A stretch of DNA of 59,010 bases from Spirochaetia bacterium UBA5763 (GTDB lineage Bacteria > Spirochaetota > UBA4802 > UBA5550). Location of the stretch: assembly GCA_002418835.1 (NCBI GenBank), contig DIEX01000018.1:1-59010 (forward strand), read 5' to 3'. Both the position numbers and the translations under genes were made by a program. Below the pieces are notes generated by a model. The model was given only the letters and a program-made list of their open reading frames with translations. It searched no databases and was not told the origin of the DNA. Positions 17,110-24,457 of this stretch are shown here, piece after piece (positions within the stretch are counted from its first letter, which is position 1; the number at the start of each line of letters is the position of its first letter).

Positions 17110-18243
17110 ATGAACATAAACGACTTCATATCAGGAACATGGCAGAGGGGGAATAAATATCAATACTTCCTTCCTGAAAAGATAAATCATACCTTTGTAT
17201 GGACAGATGAATCAATAAACGAACTCCTTGAAAAGGCATCACTAAAACTCGGTGAACTTAATTCCTTCTCCCGCTTTGTGCCCGATACAGATATGTTTAT
17301 CATAATGCATATCTTCAAAGAGGCTGTTGTCTCCAGCCGTATAGAGGGAACAAGGACCAATATCGAAGAAGCACTTGTTGAGGAGAAGGAGATAATAGCT
17401 GAAAGGCGTGATGACTGGCAGGAGGTCAATAATTACGTAAAGGCATTAAACCTTGCCATAGAGGAGCTTATAACCCTCCCCCTGTCAAACAGGCTCATCA
17501 GGAATACGCATAAAGTCTTACTGTCAAGCGTCAGGGGTGAGACCAAAACTCCCGGTGAATTCCGCAAATCGCAGAACTGGATCGGAGGGGCCAGCATAAA
17601 TGATGCAGTGTTTATACCACCATCACATGTTGAGCTCCCTGAACTGATGTCAGACCTTGAACTCTTTCTTCATAACGAAACTATTAAAGTCCCGCATCTT
17701 ATACGCATAGCAATAGCTCATTACCAGTTTGAAACAATACACCCCTTCCTTGATGGTAACGGCCGTATCGGGAGGCTGCTCATTACTCTTTACCTTGTAA
17801 GTTCAGGTGTCCTTGAAAAACCGCTTCTATATCTCTCTGATTTTTTTGAAAAGAATAAGTCTCTCTATTACGACAACCTTACACTTGTGAGGACTAAAAA
17901 CGATCTGGGGCAATGGCTTAAATATTTCCTGGTTGGAGTTATAGAAACAGCTGAAAAAGGTGTATCAACATTAAAGAAAATCGTGGATCTTAAAGCTGAT
18001 ATTGAACAGAATAGAATACAAACTTTCGGTAAAAGGGGAAAACAGGGGCGGCTGCTTCTTAACAGCCTTTTTTCAAAACCAATTCTTAATGTAAAGGATA
18101 TACAGGAGATTACAGGTCTATCTCCCAAGGCAGCTTATGATCTTGTTGAAGCTTTTATAGAAACAGGGATATTAAAAGAGACAACAGGTTATCAGAGAAA
18201 TAGGGTTTTTATCTTTGAGGAATATGTTAAGATGTTCAGGTAG
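17110..18243 (+). CDS. Fic-domain protein (predicted AMP-transferase, class II) with C-terminal winged helix
   Basis: This 377-residue protein has an N-terminal Fic-associated region with the inhibitory helix motif SSRIEG (75-80), of the S-x-x-x-E-G type placed before the Fic core in class II proteins. The catalytic loop HPFLDGNGRIGR is complete at 211-222. A winged-helix-like segment (about 310-370, KDIQEITGLSPKAAYDLVEAF) ends the protein, as in SoFic-type proteins. It probably transfers AMP to a target or itself; the target is unknown. ATG 17110 is chosen over an adjacent TTG at 17107. The gene stands alone behind a large inverted repeat. Confidence 0.9.
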   Translation: MNINDFISGTWQRGNKYQYFLPEKINHTFVWTDESINELLEKASLKLGELNSFSRFVPDTDMFIIMHIFKEAVVSSRIEGTRTNIEEALVEEKEIIAERRDDWQEVNNYVKALNLAIEELITLPLSNRLIRNTHKVLLSSVRGETKTPGEFRKSQNWIGGASINDAVFIPPSHVELPELMSDLELFLHNETIKVPHLIRIAIAHYQFETIHPFLDGNGRIGRLLITLYLVSSGVLEKPLLYLSDFFEKNKSLYYDNLTLVRTKNDLGQWLKYFLVGVIETAEKGVSTLKKIVDLKADIEQNRIQTFGKRGKQGRLLLNSLFSKPILNVKDIQEITGLSPKAAYDLVEAFIETGILKETTGYQRNRVFIFEEYVKMFR

Positions 18244-18305
18244 ACAGAATCTCCCGCGCAGAAAAGAAACAGGCTCATTGCAGGTAATCATTAAATAAAA
18301 AGAAA

Positions 18306-18370
18306 GAGACTTTCCGGTATATGAGCTGATCCGAAGCGAGGCGGATAGCCCATATACGGAAAGAATCTCA
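18306..18370 (-). terminator. Branched hairpin, terminator of the feo operon
   Basis: The outer arms CTTTCCGGTATATG and CATATACGGAAAG pair with one bulged base, and an inner ATCCG/CGGAT stem makes a second hairpin. Read on the minus strand the structure is followed by a T-rich stretch, so it fits termination after feoC. It also lies between convergent genes (fic and feoC). Confidence 0.55.
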
Positions 18371-18399
18371 AAGCCGGTTCGTTTTACTCTTAGGAGAAT

Positions 18400-18648
18400 T
18401 TATGAAGCCTGTAAGGCAGATTCAATATATCTGAATACTTCTGTATCGCTGCACGCGGAGGATGTACATCCCCCGCTACAGCGCCCGCATGATACATGCT
18501 GTATGGTGTGACGGTCAACACGGCCTTTCCTGATAAGCTCTTCAAGCCCTGTCTCAACCAGTTGTTTATCCATTTTAAGATACAGGGAAATTTCTGAAAT
18601 TGAAGCCTCCCTGTTTTTTTTCATGTAGCCAAGAATTTCAGAAAGCAT
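18400..18648 (-). CDS. feoC: FeoC-like winged-helix protein with Cys cluster
   Basis: This 82-residue protein has an N-terminal winged helix (MLSEILGYMKKN, SISEISLYLKMDKQLVETGL) and a Cys cluster (CGRCSGGCTSSAC) typical of FeoC, which can hold an Fe-S cluster or sense oxygen. It should regulate or stabilise FeoB. Its ATG overlaps the feoB stop by one base (TAATG), so it is translationally coupled as the last gene of feoA-feoB-feoC. The length is normal. Confidence 0.85.
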   Translation of the reverse strand: MLSEILGYMKKNREASISEISLYLKMDKQLVETGLEELIRKGRVDRHTIQHVSCGRCSGGCTSSACSDTEVFRYIESALQAS

Positions 18649-21026
18649 TATTCCTCCTCTCTAACATTACTGAAGTTATACCTGCCCATGAGATGCAGTA
18701 TAAAAACAAGGGCGCCCATGAGAGCACATGCTGTAATAATCCACACCACATTGTGCCCTTCGGCAATCTGGTAGAAGAGCGTGGCAACAATCCACGCGAA
18801 CACTGTAAGATATGCGGACTGGAATACTGCAAGTTTAATCCCTGTCTCTCTGTACATCGCACCGAATGCCGCAATACAGGGGAAGTAAAGGAGAATGAAA
18901 AGGAGGTACGCGTAAGCCTGTTTAACTGTGAAGTAGCTCCTCATCCTGTCAAAAGTCGTTGTGTCAACCTCCATCTCTTCAGCCATTGCCTCGCTGTCTG
19001 CTGTATTTGCAAGAACACCTGTCCCCAGAGGATCTGACAGTCCGCCGGTAACTTCCGAAAGATTGGCAGGAATTGTATTCCATGCATCTTTCAGGCCCTT
19101 TGAAACGCTGAATTTTTCTTCGGCTTCCGGAGCTTCTTCTTTCTGTTCAGCATCACCGGCAGCAATTGCTTTCCCTGCTTCGCTCTCATCTTTTTTCTCC
19201 GGTTCCACGCCTTCGGCCGGTTGTTCAGCTTTCTGACTGTATAGAGAGTTAAGTGTACCAACAACAGCCTCTTTTGCAAAAAGTCCTGTGAAGATTGAAA
19301 CGCTTGCAGGCCAGTTGTCTGCTTTTACACCCATTGGTTCGAAGACCGGTGTAATGACTTTTGCAGTTGCAGCAAGAACAGATTTCTCTGTGTCTTCATT
19401 TCCGAAGGAGCCGTCTGTACCTGTTGAGTTCATGAGAGCAAGGATAAAAACCGCTGTTATAATAACTTTGCTGGCTCTAAGAACAAACAGTTTCAACCTG
19501 TTCCATGTATGGAGCATGATCGCGCCGGGTCTCGGCATATTGTAAAGCGGGAGCTCCATTACGAAGTGTGACGCTTCACCTTTGAACAGCGTAGCCTTCA
19601 GGATAAAACCTGTGATCACAGCAAGAACTATACCTACAATATACAGGGAAAATACAATTGTTCCTGAATTCTCCGGGAAAAATGCCGCAGCAAAGAGAAC
19701 ATATACCGGAAGCTTGGCTCCGCATGACATGAACGGTGTTATAAATATTGTAAGAAACCTGTCCTTCTTTGATTCAAGGGTCCGTGTACCCATTATTGCA
19801 GGGACTGAACAGCCGAAACCCACAATCATCGGAACGAATGATTTCCCGGGAAGGCCGATACTCCGCATAAACCTGTCCATTACAAATGCGGCACGGGCCA
19901 TGTAACCCGAATCCTCAAGTATAGAGAGCATAAGGAACATCGAAAATATTACCGGAATAAAAGTAGCCACTGTCTGGATACCTGAACCGACACCGTCTGC
20001 GAGAACAACAGAGAGCCATGCAGGGGCCCCCCAGGACTCAAGAAGGTGTTTGGGGAGCTCTACAACCAGAGTGGCTGCTGCGATATCAAAGAAATCAATA
20101 AAGGCGCTGCCGATTGTAACTGCGACCCAGAATATCAGGTACATTATACCGAGAAATATCGGAAGCCCGAGAATCCTGTTAAGTGCAATTGAATCGAGCC
20201 TGTCTGAAATTGCGGACCTGTCACCTTTTTTTGTAATTACATCTTTGGCAAGACCGTGGATGTAGGCATATCTCGCGTCTGCTATCTCAATATCAAGAGA
20301 TTCCTCAAGCTGTTTTTCTACTTTGGCAATCTCCTCTCCAGTATCAGAACTGCTTTTAGTAATCTGGATTCCTGATTTTTCAAGAGATGCTCTCTCCCCT
20401 TCAATAAGTTTTATTGAAAGCCATCTTTTCGCCCACTCATGTCCGGGGAATACCTTTTCATCTTTACCCCATTCACTGATAAGCTTTTCAACCGGTTCGG
20501 GGTATCTGATTATAACCGAAGGGAATGAAGGATTATTGATTGCTGCAAATACGGCATCAACTGCCATTTTAATATCACCATTTTTAATTGCGCTTGTCAT
20601 AATTACCGGGCATCCTAAGTGTTTTGAAAGATGCTCAGGATCTATTACTGTCTTGTTCTTTTCAGCTATGTCCACCCTGTTTATTACAACAAGCAGAGGC
20701 ACGCCCATTTCGGCAAGCTGCATTGTGAGGTAGAGGTTTCGCTCGAGATTGGCAGCGTCTACAATGTTTACAATGAGATCCGCATCACCGCTGAGCAGGT
20801 AATCTCTTGCAACCTTCTCATCCTCTGAATGCGCGGAGAGTGAGTATATGCCGGGGAGGTCAACGATAAGTGCCTCTTCGTCGCCGTGCTTCAGTGTCCC
20901 CTCTTTTTTTTCCACTGTTACACCGGGCCAGTTACCTATCTTCTGTTTCCCGCCGGTGAGCCCGTTAAAGAGAGTTGTCTTTCCGCAGTTCGGGTTCCCT
21001 GCTATGGCTACTACGGGTGTTTTCAT
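18648..21026 (-). CDS. feoB: FeoB ferrous iron transporter
   Basis: This 792-residue protein has an N-terminal G domain with G1 GNPNCGKTT, G3 DLPGIYSL and G4 NRVD. A helical GDI-like region follows, then a polytopic domain with two Gate regions including CGAKLPVYVLF. It drives Fe(II) across the inner membrane. A hydrophilic insert rich in Glu, Lys and Ala (about 610-655) lies in the C-terminal part before the last helices; its role is unknown. It overlaps feoA by 4 nt and feoC by 1 nt. A TTAG-N6-CTAA box precedes the operon. Confidence 0.96.
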   Translation of the reverse strand: MKTPVVAIAGNPNCGKTTLFNGLTGGKQKIGNWPGVTVEKKEGTLKHGDEEALIVDLPGIYSLSAHSEDEKVARDYLLSGDADLIVNIVDAANLERNLYLTMQLAEMGVPLLVVINRVDIAEKNKTVIDPEHLSKHLGCPVIMTSAIKNGDIKMAVDAVFAAINNPSFPSVIIRYPEPVEKLISEWGKDEKVFPGHEWAKRWLSIKLIEGERASLEKSGIQITKSSSDTGEEIAKVEKQLEESLDIEIADARYAYIHGLAKDVITKKGDRSAISDRLDSIALNRILGLPIFLGIMYLIFWVAVTIGSAFIDFFDIAAATLVVELPKHLLESWGAPAWLSVVLADGVGSGIQTVATFIPVIFSMFLMLSILEDSGYMARAAFVMDRFMRSIGLPGKSFVPMIVGFGCSVPAIMGTRTLESKKDRFLTIFITPFMSCGAKLPVYVLFAAAFFPENSGTIVFSLYIVGIVLAVITGFILKATLFKGEASHFVMELPLYNMPRPGAIMLHTWNRLKLFVLRASKVIITAVFILALMNSTGTDGSFGNEDTEKSVLAATAKVITPVFEPMGVKADNWPASVSIFTGLFAKEAVVGTLNSLYSQKAEQPAEGVEPEKKDESEAGKAIAAGDAEQKEEAPEAEEKFSVSKGLKDAWNTIPANLSEVTGGLSDPLGTGVLANTADSEAMAEEMEVDTTTFDRMRSYFTVKQAYAYLLFILLYFPCIAAFGAMYRETGIKLAVFQSAYLTVFAWIVATLFYQIAEGHNVVWIITACALMGALVFILHLMGRYNFSNVREEE

Positions 21027-21280
21027 TTTGTGGCCTCCTTCCCGATCTTTTCAATTTTAATGATTTCAGCCTCCACTTTGCGGAGGGTCAGTTTGTATCC
21101 AAGGACTTCAATCTCAATGGGATCACCCATTGGAGCTTTTTTGGTAAGTTTAAATTCAGTCCCCTTTGTAAGGCCCATTGAGAGAATTCTCTCCCTGTAT
21201 GGCCCCGGCTGCTTTTCGTATCCTGTTATTACTCCCCTGTCACCGGGGGCTAACATCGATATTTTTGTTTCTTCTGGCAT
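21023..21280 (-). CDS. feoA: FeoA
   Basis: This 85-residue FeoA SH3-like protein (ISMLAPGDRGVITGY, ILSMGLTKGTEFKLTKKAP, GDPIEIEVLGYKLTLRK) should assist FeoB. ATG 21280 is preferred to a GTG at 21289 because AAGAGG lies about 8 nt upstream. It overlaps feoB by 4 nt. It is the first gene of the feo operon, about 33 nt downstream of the TTAG-N6-CTAA box. Confidence 0.93.
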   Translation of the reverse strand: MPEETKISMLAPGDRGVITGYEKQPGPYRERILSMGLTKGTEFKLTKKAPMGDPIEIEVLGYKLTLRKVEAEIIKIEKIGKEATK

Positions 21281-21312
21281 TAGTTCCACCTCTTGTTTGT
21301 GAAAAATAACTT

Positions 21313-21330
21313 AATTAGTATACACTAACT
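21313..21330 (-). promoter_or_regulatory. Putative metal-regulator box 2 before feoA
   Basis: The minus-strand core is TTAGTGTATACTAA (21,328-21,315). TATACT inside it is a plausible -10 box, so binding would block the feo promoter. The box overlaps the stop codon of the upstream HD-GYP gene. Confidence 0.65.
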
Positions 21331-22044
21331 TTTTGCGTAAAAATTAGATGAATAAACATCATTTTTTTCATATTGTGAAAAATCATGTGCAGTGCTGATT
21401 GAATTAAAAGGGATATAAACTGATTCTTTATGACATTTATAACTGTTAATAATCAGGTTAATCTGGTTCTCTTCTTTTTTTATAACACGGAAAAATGCAT
21501 CGGCGACTCCGGGATTAAACTGTTTCCCGCTGTTTCTCCGAATGTCATTGAGAGCTTCATCAATTGATATTCCCGCCCTGTATGTGCGGGATGTTGTCAT
21601 TGCATCAAAGGAGTCTGCAATTGATATAATAGCTGCACCCAGGGGAATATCATAACCTTTAAGTCTGTCAGGGTATCCCATTCCATCGAATCTTTCATGG
21701 TGGTGTCTGATAATTTGTGCCATCATTTCAAAGCCTTCAAGATTTTCAAAAATAGCGGCTCCTATCGCTGAATGCTGCTGCATTAAAAAATATTCAGCTT
21801 CATTGAGCTTTCCGGTTTTAAGAAGTATACCATCAGGTATTCCTATTTTACCGATATCATGCAGGTGGCCGGCAATATGCATATATTCACACTCTTTTAC
21901 GGGCATGTTCATTTCATGTGATATCAATTCAGCAAGTTCTGAAACCCGTTTGGAATGGCCCGAGGTGTATAGATCTCTAAGCTCAATTGTTTTAATAAGT
22001 CCTTCTACAAAGCCATGAAAATCAACATTTCTGAATGACTGCAT
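21325..22044 (-). CDS. HD-GYP domain protein (predicted cyclic-di-GMP phosphodiesterase)
   Basis: This 239-residue single-domain HD-GYP protein has all hallmark motifs: HSKRVSELA, HLHDIGKIGIP (HD dyad), HHHERFDGMGYP (GYP) and SIADSFDAMTTSRTYR. It should hydrolyse cyclic di-GMP, which points to a motility or biofilm role. ATG 22044 is preferred to 22050 because AAGGA would abut the earlier codon. It lies directly upstream of feoA on the same strand, with its own TTAG-N6-CTAA box, so iron status may affect c-di-GMP. The C-terminal 45 residues are not recognised. Confidence 0.88.
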   Translation of the reverse strand: MQSFRNVDFHGFVEGLIKTIELRDLYTSGHSKRVSELAELISHEMNMPVKECEYMHIAGHLHDIGKIGIPDGILLKTGKLNEAEYFLMQQHSAIGAAIFENLEGFEMMAQIIRHHHERFDGMGYPDRLKGYDIPLGAAIISIADSFDAMTTSRTYRAGISIDEALNDIRRNSGKQFNPGVADAFFRVIKKEENQINLIINSYKCHKESVYIPFNSISTAHDFSQYEKNDVYSSNFYAKS

Positions 22045-22090
22045 AAACATTCCTTAATCAAAAATGATAAGTTATTGCTGCTTAATAATA

Positions 22091-22104
22091 TTAGCCATAA
22101 CTAA
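22091..22104 (-). promoter_or_regulatory. Putative metal-regulator box 3 before the HD-GYP gene
   Basis: The plus-strand core TTAGCCATAACTAA differs from box 1 (TTAGGCATAACTAA) at one base. On the minus strand it lies 15 nt downstream of TTGAC (22,124-22,120 region), over the expected -10 region of the HD-GYP promoter. Confidence 0.6.
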
Positions 22105-22162
22105 CTTATTGTCCGGAAAGTCAACAATTTTTTAAATTATTGAGGAGAAGGGTATTTTTAAA

Positions 22163-23353
22163 TCAGGTGATTTTTTCTTGAGGATTTTCAGGTTCTTCTG
22201 ATTTGATGATAGATTCCCCGTCTTCAAGCCTGTTTTTGCGGGAAAAGTAGCTTTCTGCTGTGCCGTCAGCAACATAACAGGCAGAACCTATAAAAACTCC
22301 ACCGGGGATGAAATTGTTTCTTCCTATTAATGTAATGCTTTCACCAAGGCTTCCGGGAAAATCATTGTTTTTCATAAATTTTTCTTCAGTACCAATTCTG
22401 CATAAGGGACCTGCAATAAGCCTCTCTTCAGATTCACTGCTTTCATCAATAATTGCATTAATAATCCGCGCTCCAGGGCCTATCTTGACAAAGGGGAGAA
22501 TAATCGAATCTATTACTGTTGCACCCTCCTCAATATCAACACCGGGGAATATAATGCTGTTTTCAACTTTGCCGTTAATGTAGCAGTAGTCGGAGATAAA
22601 TGATTTTCTGATTGAACCCTTTTCATCAAGCAGAGCATACCTGTTTGATTTAATCTGGCTCTTAATGATCCTGTCTTTGTAGAGTAGAGTGGAGATCTCC
22701 TCGTTCCAGATTATCTCCCTGTTAAGGTTGTAGTACTCTGTGACACTGCTGATCTGCCAGTAGCAGGCATCCACAACAGTTGTATTTATCCCTGAATGTA
22801 TCAGGGCATTTATAATCATCTCAAAAAAGTTCGGGGAGCGGTGCTTATCTTTCAGAGCTTTTTTTATCACAGAAACCAGTGTCCGTTTGTCTGAGATAAC
22901 AGCTCTCTGCGCCATTGAGGCTTTTCCGTTTATACGGAGCTTGATCAGAAGACCTTTCTTTTTTGAAGATTTAAATTTTCCAAGTATGGAGGAGAGATCA
23001 AGTATTGAAGGGTTGTCTCCATTATAAAGAATAAAATATGAAGAATCAGACTCACTTATAGCTTCAAGTACTGTGTCAGGTTCAGACTGGCTGAAGGGGA
23101 AAACTTTTATTGAATGTTTCTTCTCCTCTTCGGTATCCTCCTGATATTTATCAACATACTCCTGAAGGCTGTCATCAATATTGCTGAATAGCATTGTTGA
23201 CACTGCGCCTGATGAAACAGAATTGCGGATAGTGAAATCTATTACCCTGAACCTTCCACCTATGGGGAGCATATAACGCGATCTCCCTGCTGTCAGTGAT
23301 AGAAGAGAGTCATTCTGCTCTGTGGGGTAGGAGATGATGGTAAATCCGCTCAT
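22163..23353 (-). CDS. GlgD-like ADP-glucose pyrophosphorylase homologue
   Basis: This 396-residue protein has an N-terminal nucleotidyltransferase-like domain (YMLPIGGRFRVIDFTIRNSV) and a C-terminal left-handed beta-helix (FPGVDIEEGATVIDSIILPF, KIGPGARIINAIID). The glycine-rich GxGxRL loop of active GlgC is missing at the N-terminus (SLLSLTAGRSRYMLP), and sugar-site motifs are hard to find. This matches GlgD-type regulatory subunits of glycogen synthesis. No glgC or glgA is in the window. It could instead be a divergent sugar-nucleotide protein. Confidence 0.75.
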   Translation of the reverse strand: MSGFTIISYPTEQNDSLLSLTAGRSRYMLPIGGRFRVIDFTIRNSVSSGAVSTMLFSNIDDSLQEYVDKYQEDTEEEKKHSIKVFPFSQSEPDTVLEAISESDSSYFILYNGDNPSILDLSSILGKFKSSKKKGLLIKLRINGKASMAQRAVISDKRTLVSVIKKALKDKHRSPNFFEMIINALIHSGINTTVVDACYWQISSVTEYYNLNREIIWNEEISTLLYKDRIIKSQIKSNRYALLDEKGSIRKSFISDYCYINGKVENSIIFPGVDIEEGATVIDSIILPFVKIGPGARIINAIIDESSESEERLIAGPLCRIGTEEKFMKNNDFPGSLGESITLIGRNNFIPGGVFIGSACYVADGTAESYFSRKNRLEDGESIIKSEEPENPQEKIT

Positions 23354-23454
23354 TATTAATTCCAGTAATGTTTTTTAATACTAACTTTCAAAAGGGCTAA
23401 AAAAGCAATAAAAAAATTCAGCCTTGCAATTGGCCTGTTTTTATAATCATTTTA

Positions 23455-24450
23455 TCAGTAATGACGTTTATGAGGGGGCTTTTTAAAATACTCATAGAAG
23501 AGATCTTTATCTATGGCAATAAGCCTGCTCCTGATCTGTTCAAGGTTTTCCGGGTTGGTAACCTGTGAGTCATAATAATCAAGGAGCCAGAGGTATTTAT
23601 TAATCATCCGGGGGAGCACATTTGTATTGTCAATATCATCCACACCGAGTCTGTTGTAGCTTTTTTCAAGATTGAATACTTCCCGTTTAAGTGACTCAAC
23701 CTGATGTTTGCTCAGGTTCCGCCGTACGTAAAAAATATCTGTAATAAAGCCGTAAACAGGTATCCATTCGCGGATATCCCTGAACTCACGTCCGCTCTCT
23801 TTAAGAACATCAATAATTTCATGCACAGGTTTTGATTCGATTAGGGATATGTCTATCTGTGACGGATCTATCATAAAAGCCTCTCGCATATAAAGCAGAG
23901 ACTTCGGGATGTCATCAAGGTGGTAATATGATTCACCAAGTATAAAGAGGAGCCTGGCGCTGCTTTTGTAGGAGTTCATTGCATATTCCAGTGTCTCCAC
24001 CGCCAGTTTATGCTCCTTCAGCCTCAGGAAACATTCACCTAAGTTTAACAGCAGGTCAAAGCGTGTATCAGTGTCCTCATTTTTTTGGAATGCAAGTTTG
24101 TAGTTCTCCGAAGCTCTGAAAAAAACGAATTTCATCACAGCCCTGTATGCCGCAGAGGATTTAATCTCCTTATATGCGGCATAGTCTTCGAAAGAGGCCC
24201 ACTCCTCCATAAGGAAGTCAGCGGTTCTTTTCCCCTCGGGAGTCTTTTTCAGTTCCTTTTCTCTGTTTGACCAGAATTTGGCTGTTCTGAAAGCCTCGAT
24301 GAGCCCCGGGTACTCAGGGTTGACATTCATCATGGCGTCAGATTTTTTTATAGCCTCGCGGAAATTCCCTTCAGAGATCAGCTGGAATATTTCGCTGCTT
24401 TCAAGCGACAGGGGGTCATCGGAAAATGATAGTTGTCCGTTTTTATCCAT
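23455..24450 (-). CDS. TPR-containing protein of unknown function
   Basis: This 331-residue all-helical protein without signal peptide or membrane helix has TPR-like repeats in the middle, such as LLNLGECFLRLKEHKLAVE and LLFILGESYYHLDDIPKSL. The C-terminal third is helical and charged. It ends 8 nt after the SbcC-like gene's stop side (gap 24,451-24,457), so it is probably the last gene of that unit. A scaffold role is possible; nothing more specific can be supported. Confidence 0.7.
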   Translation of the reverse strand: MDKNGQLSFSDDPLSLESSEIFQLISEGNFREAIKKSDAMMNVNPEYPGLIEAFRTAKFWSNREKELKKTPEGKRTADFLMEEWASFEDYAAYKEIKSSAAYRAVMKFVFFRASENYKLAFQKNEDTDTRFDLLLNLGECFLRLKEHKLAVETLEYAMNSYKSSARLLFILGESYYHLDDIPKSLLYMREAFMIDPSQIDISLIESKPVHEIIDVLKESGREFRDIREWIPVYGFITDIFYVRRNLSKHQVESLKREVFNLEKSYNRLGVDDIDNTNVLPRMINKYLWLLDYYDSQVTNPENLEQIRSRLIAIDKDLFYEYFKKPPHKRHY

Positions 24451-24457
24451 AGAAAAT

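Noticed and set aside
23371..23390. Fourth TTAG-N6-CTAA box before the GlgD-like gene
   Set aside because: Only one half-site (ACTAACTTT) is present; the opposite arm is missing.
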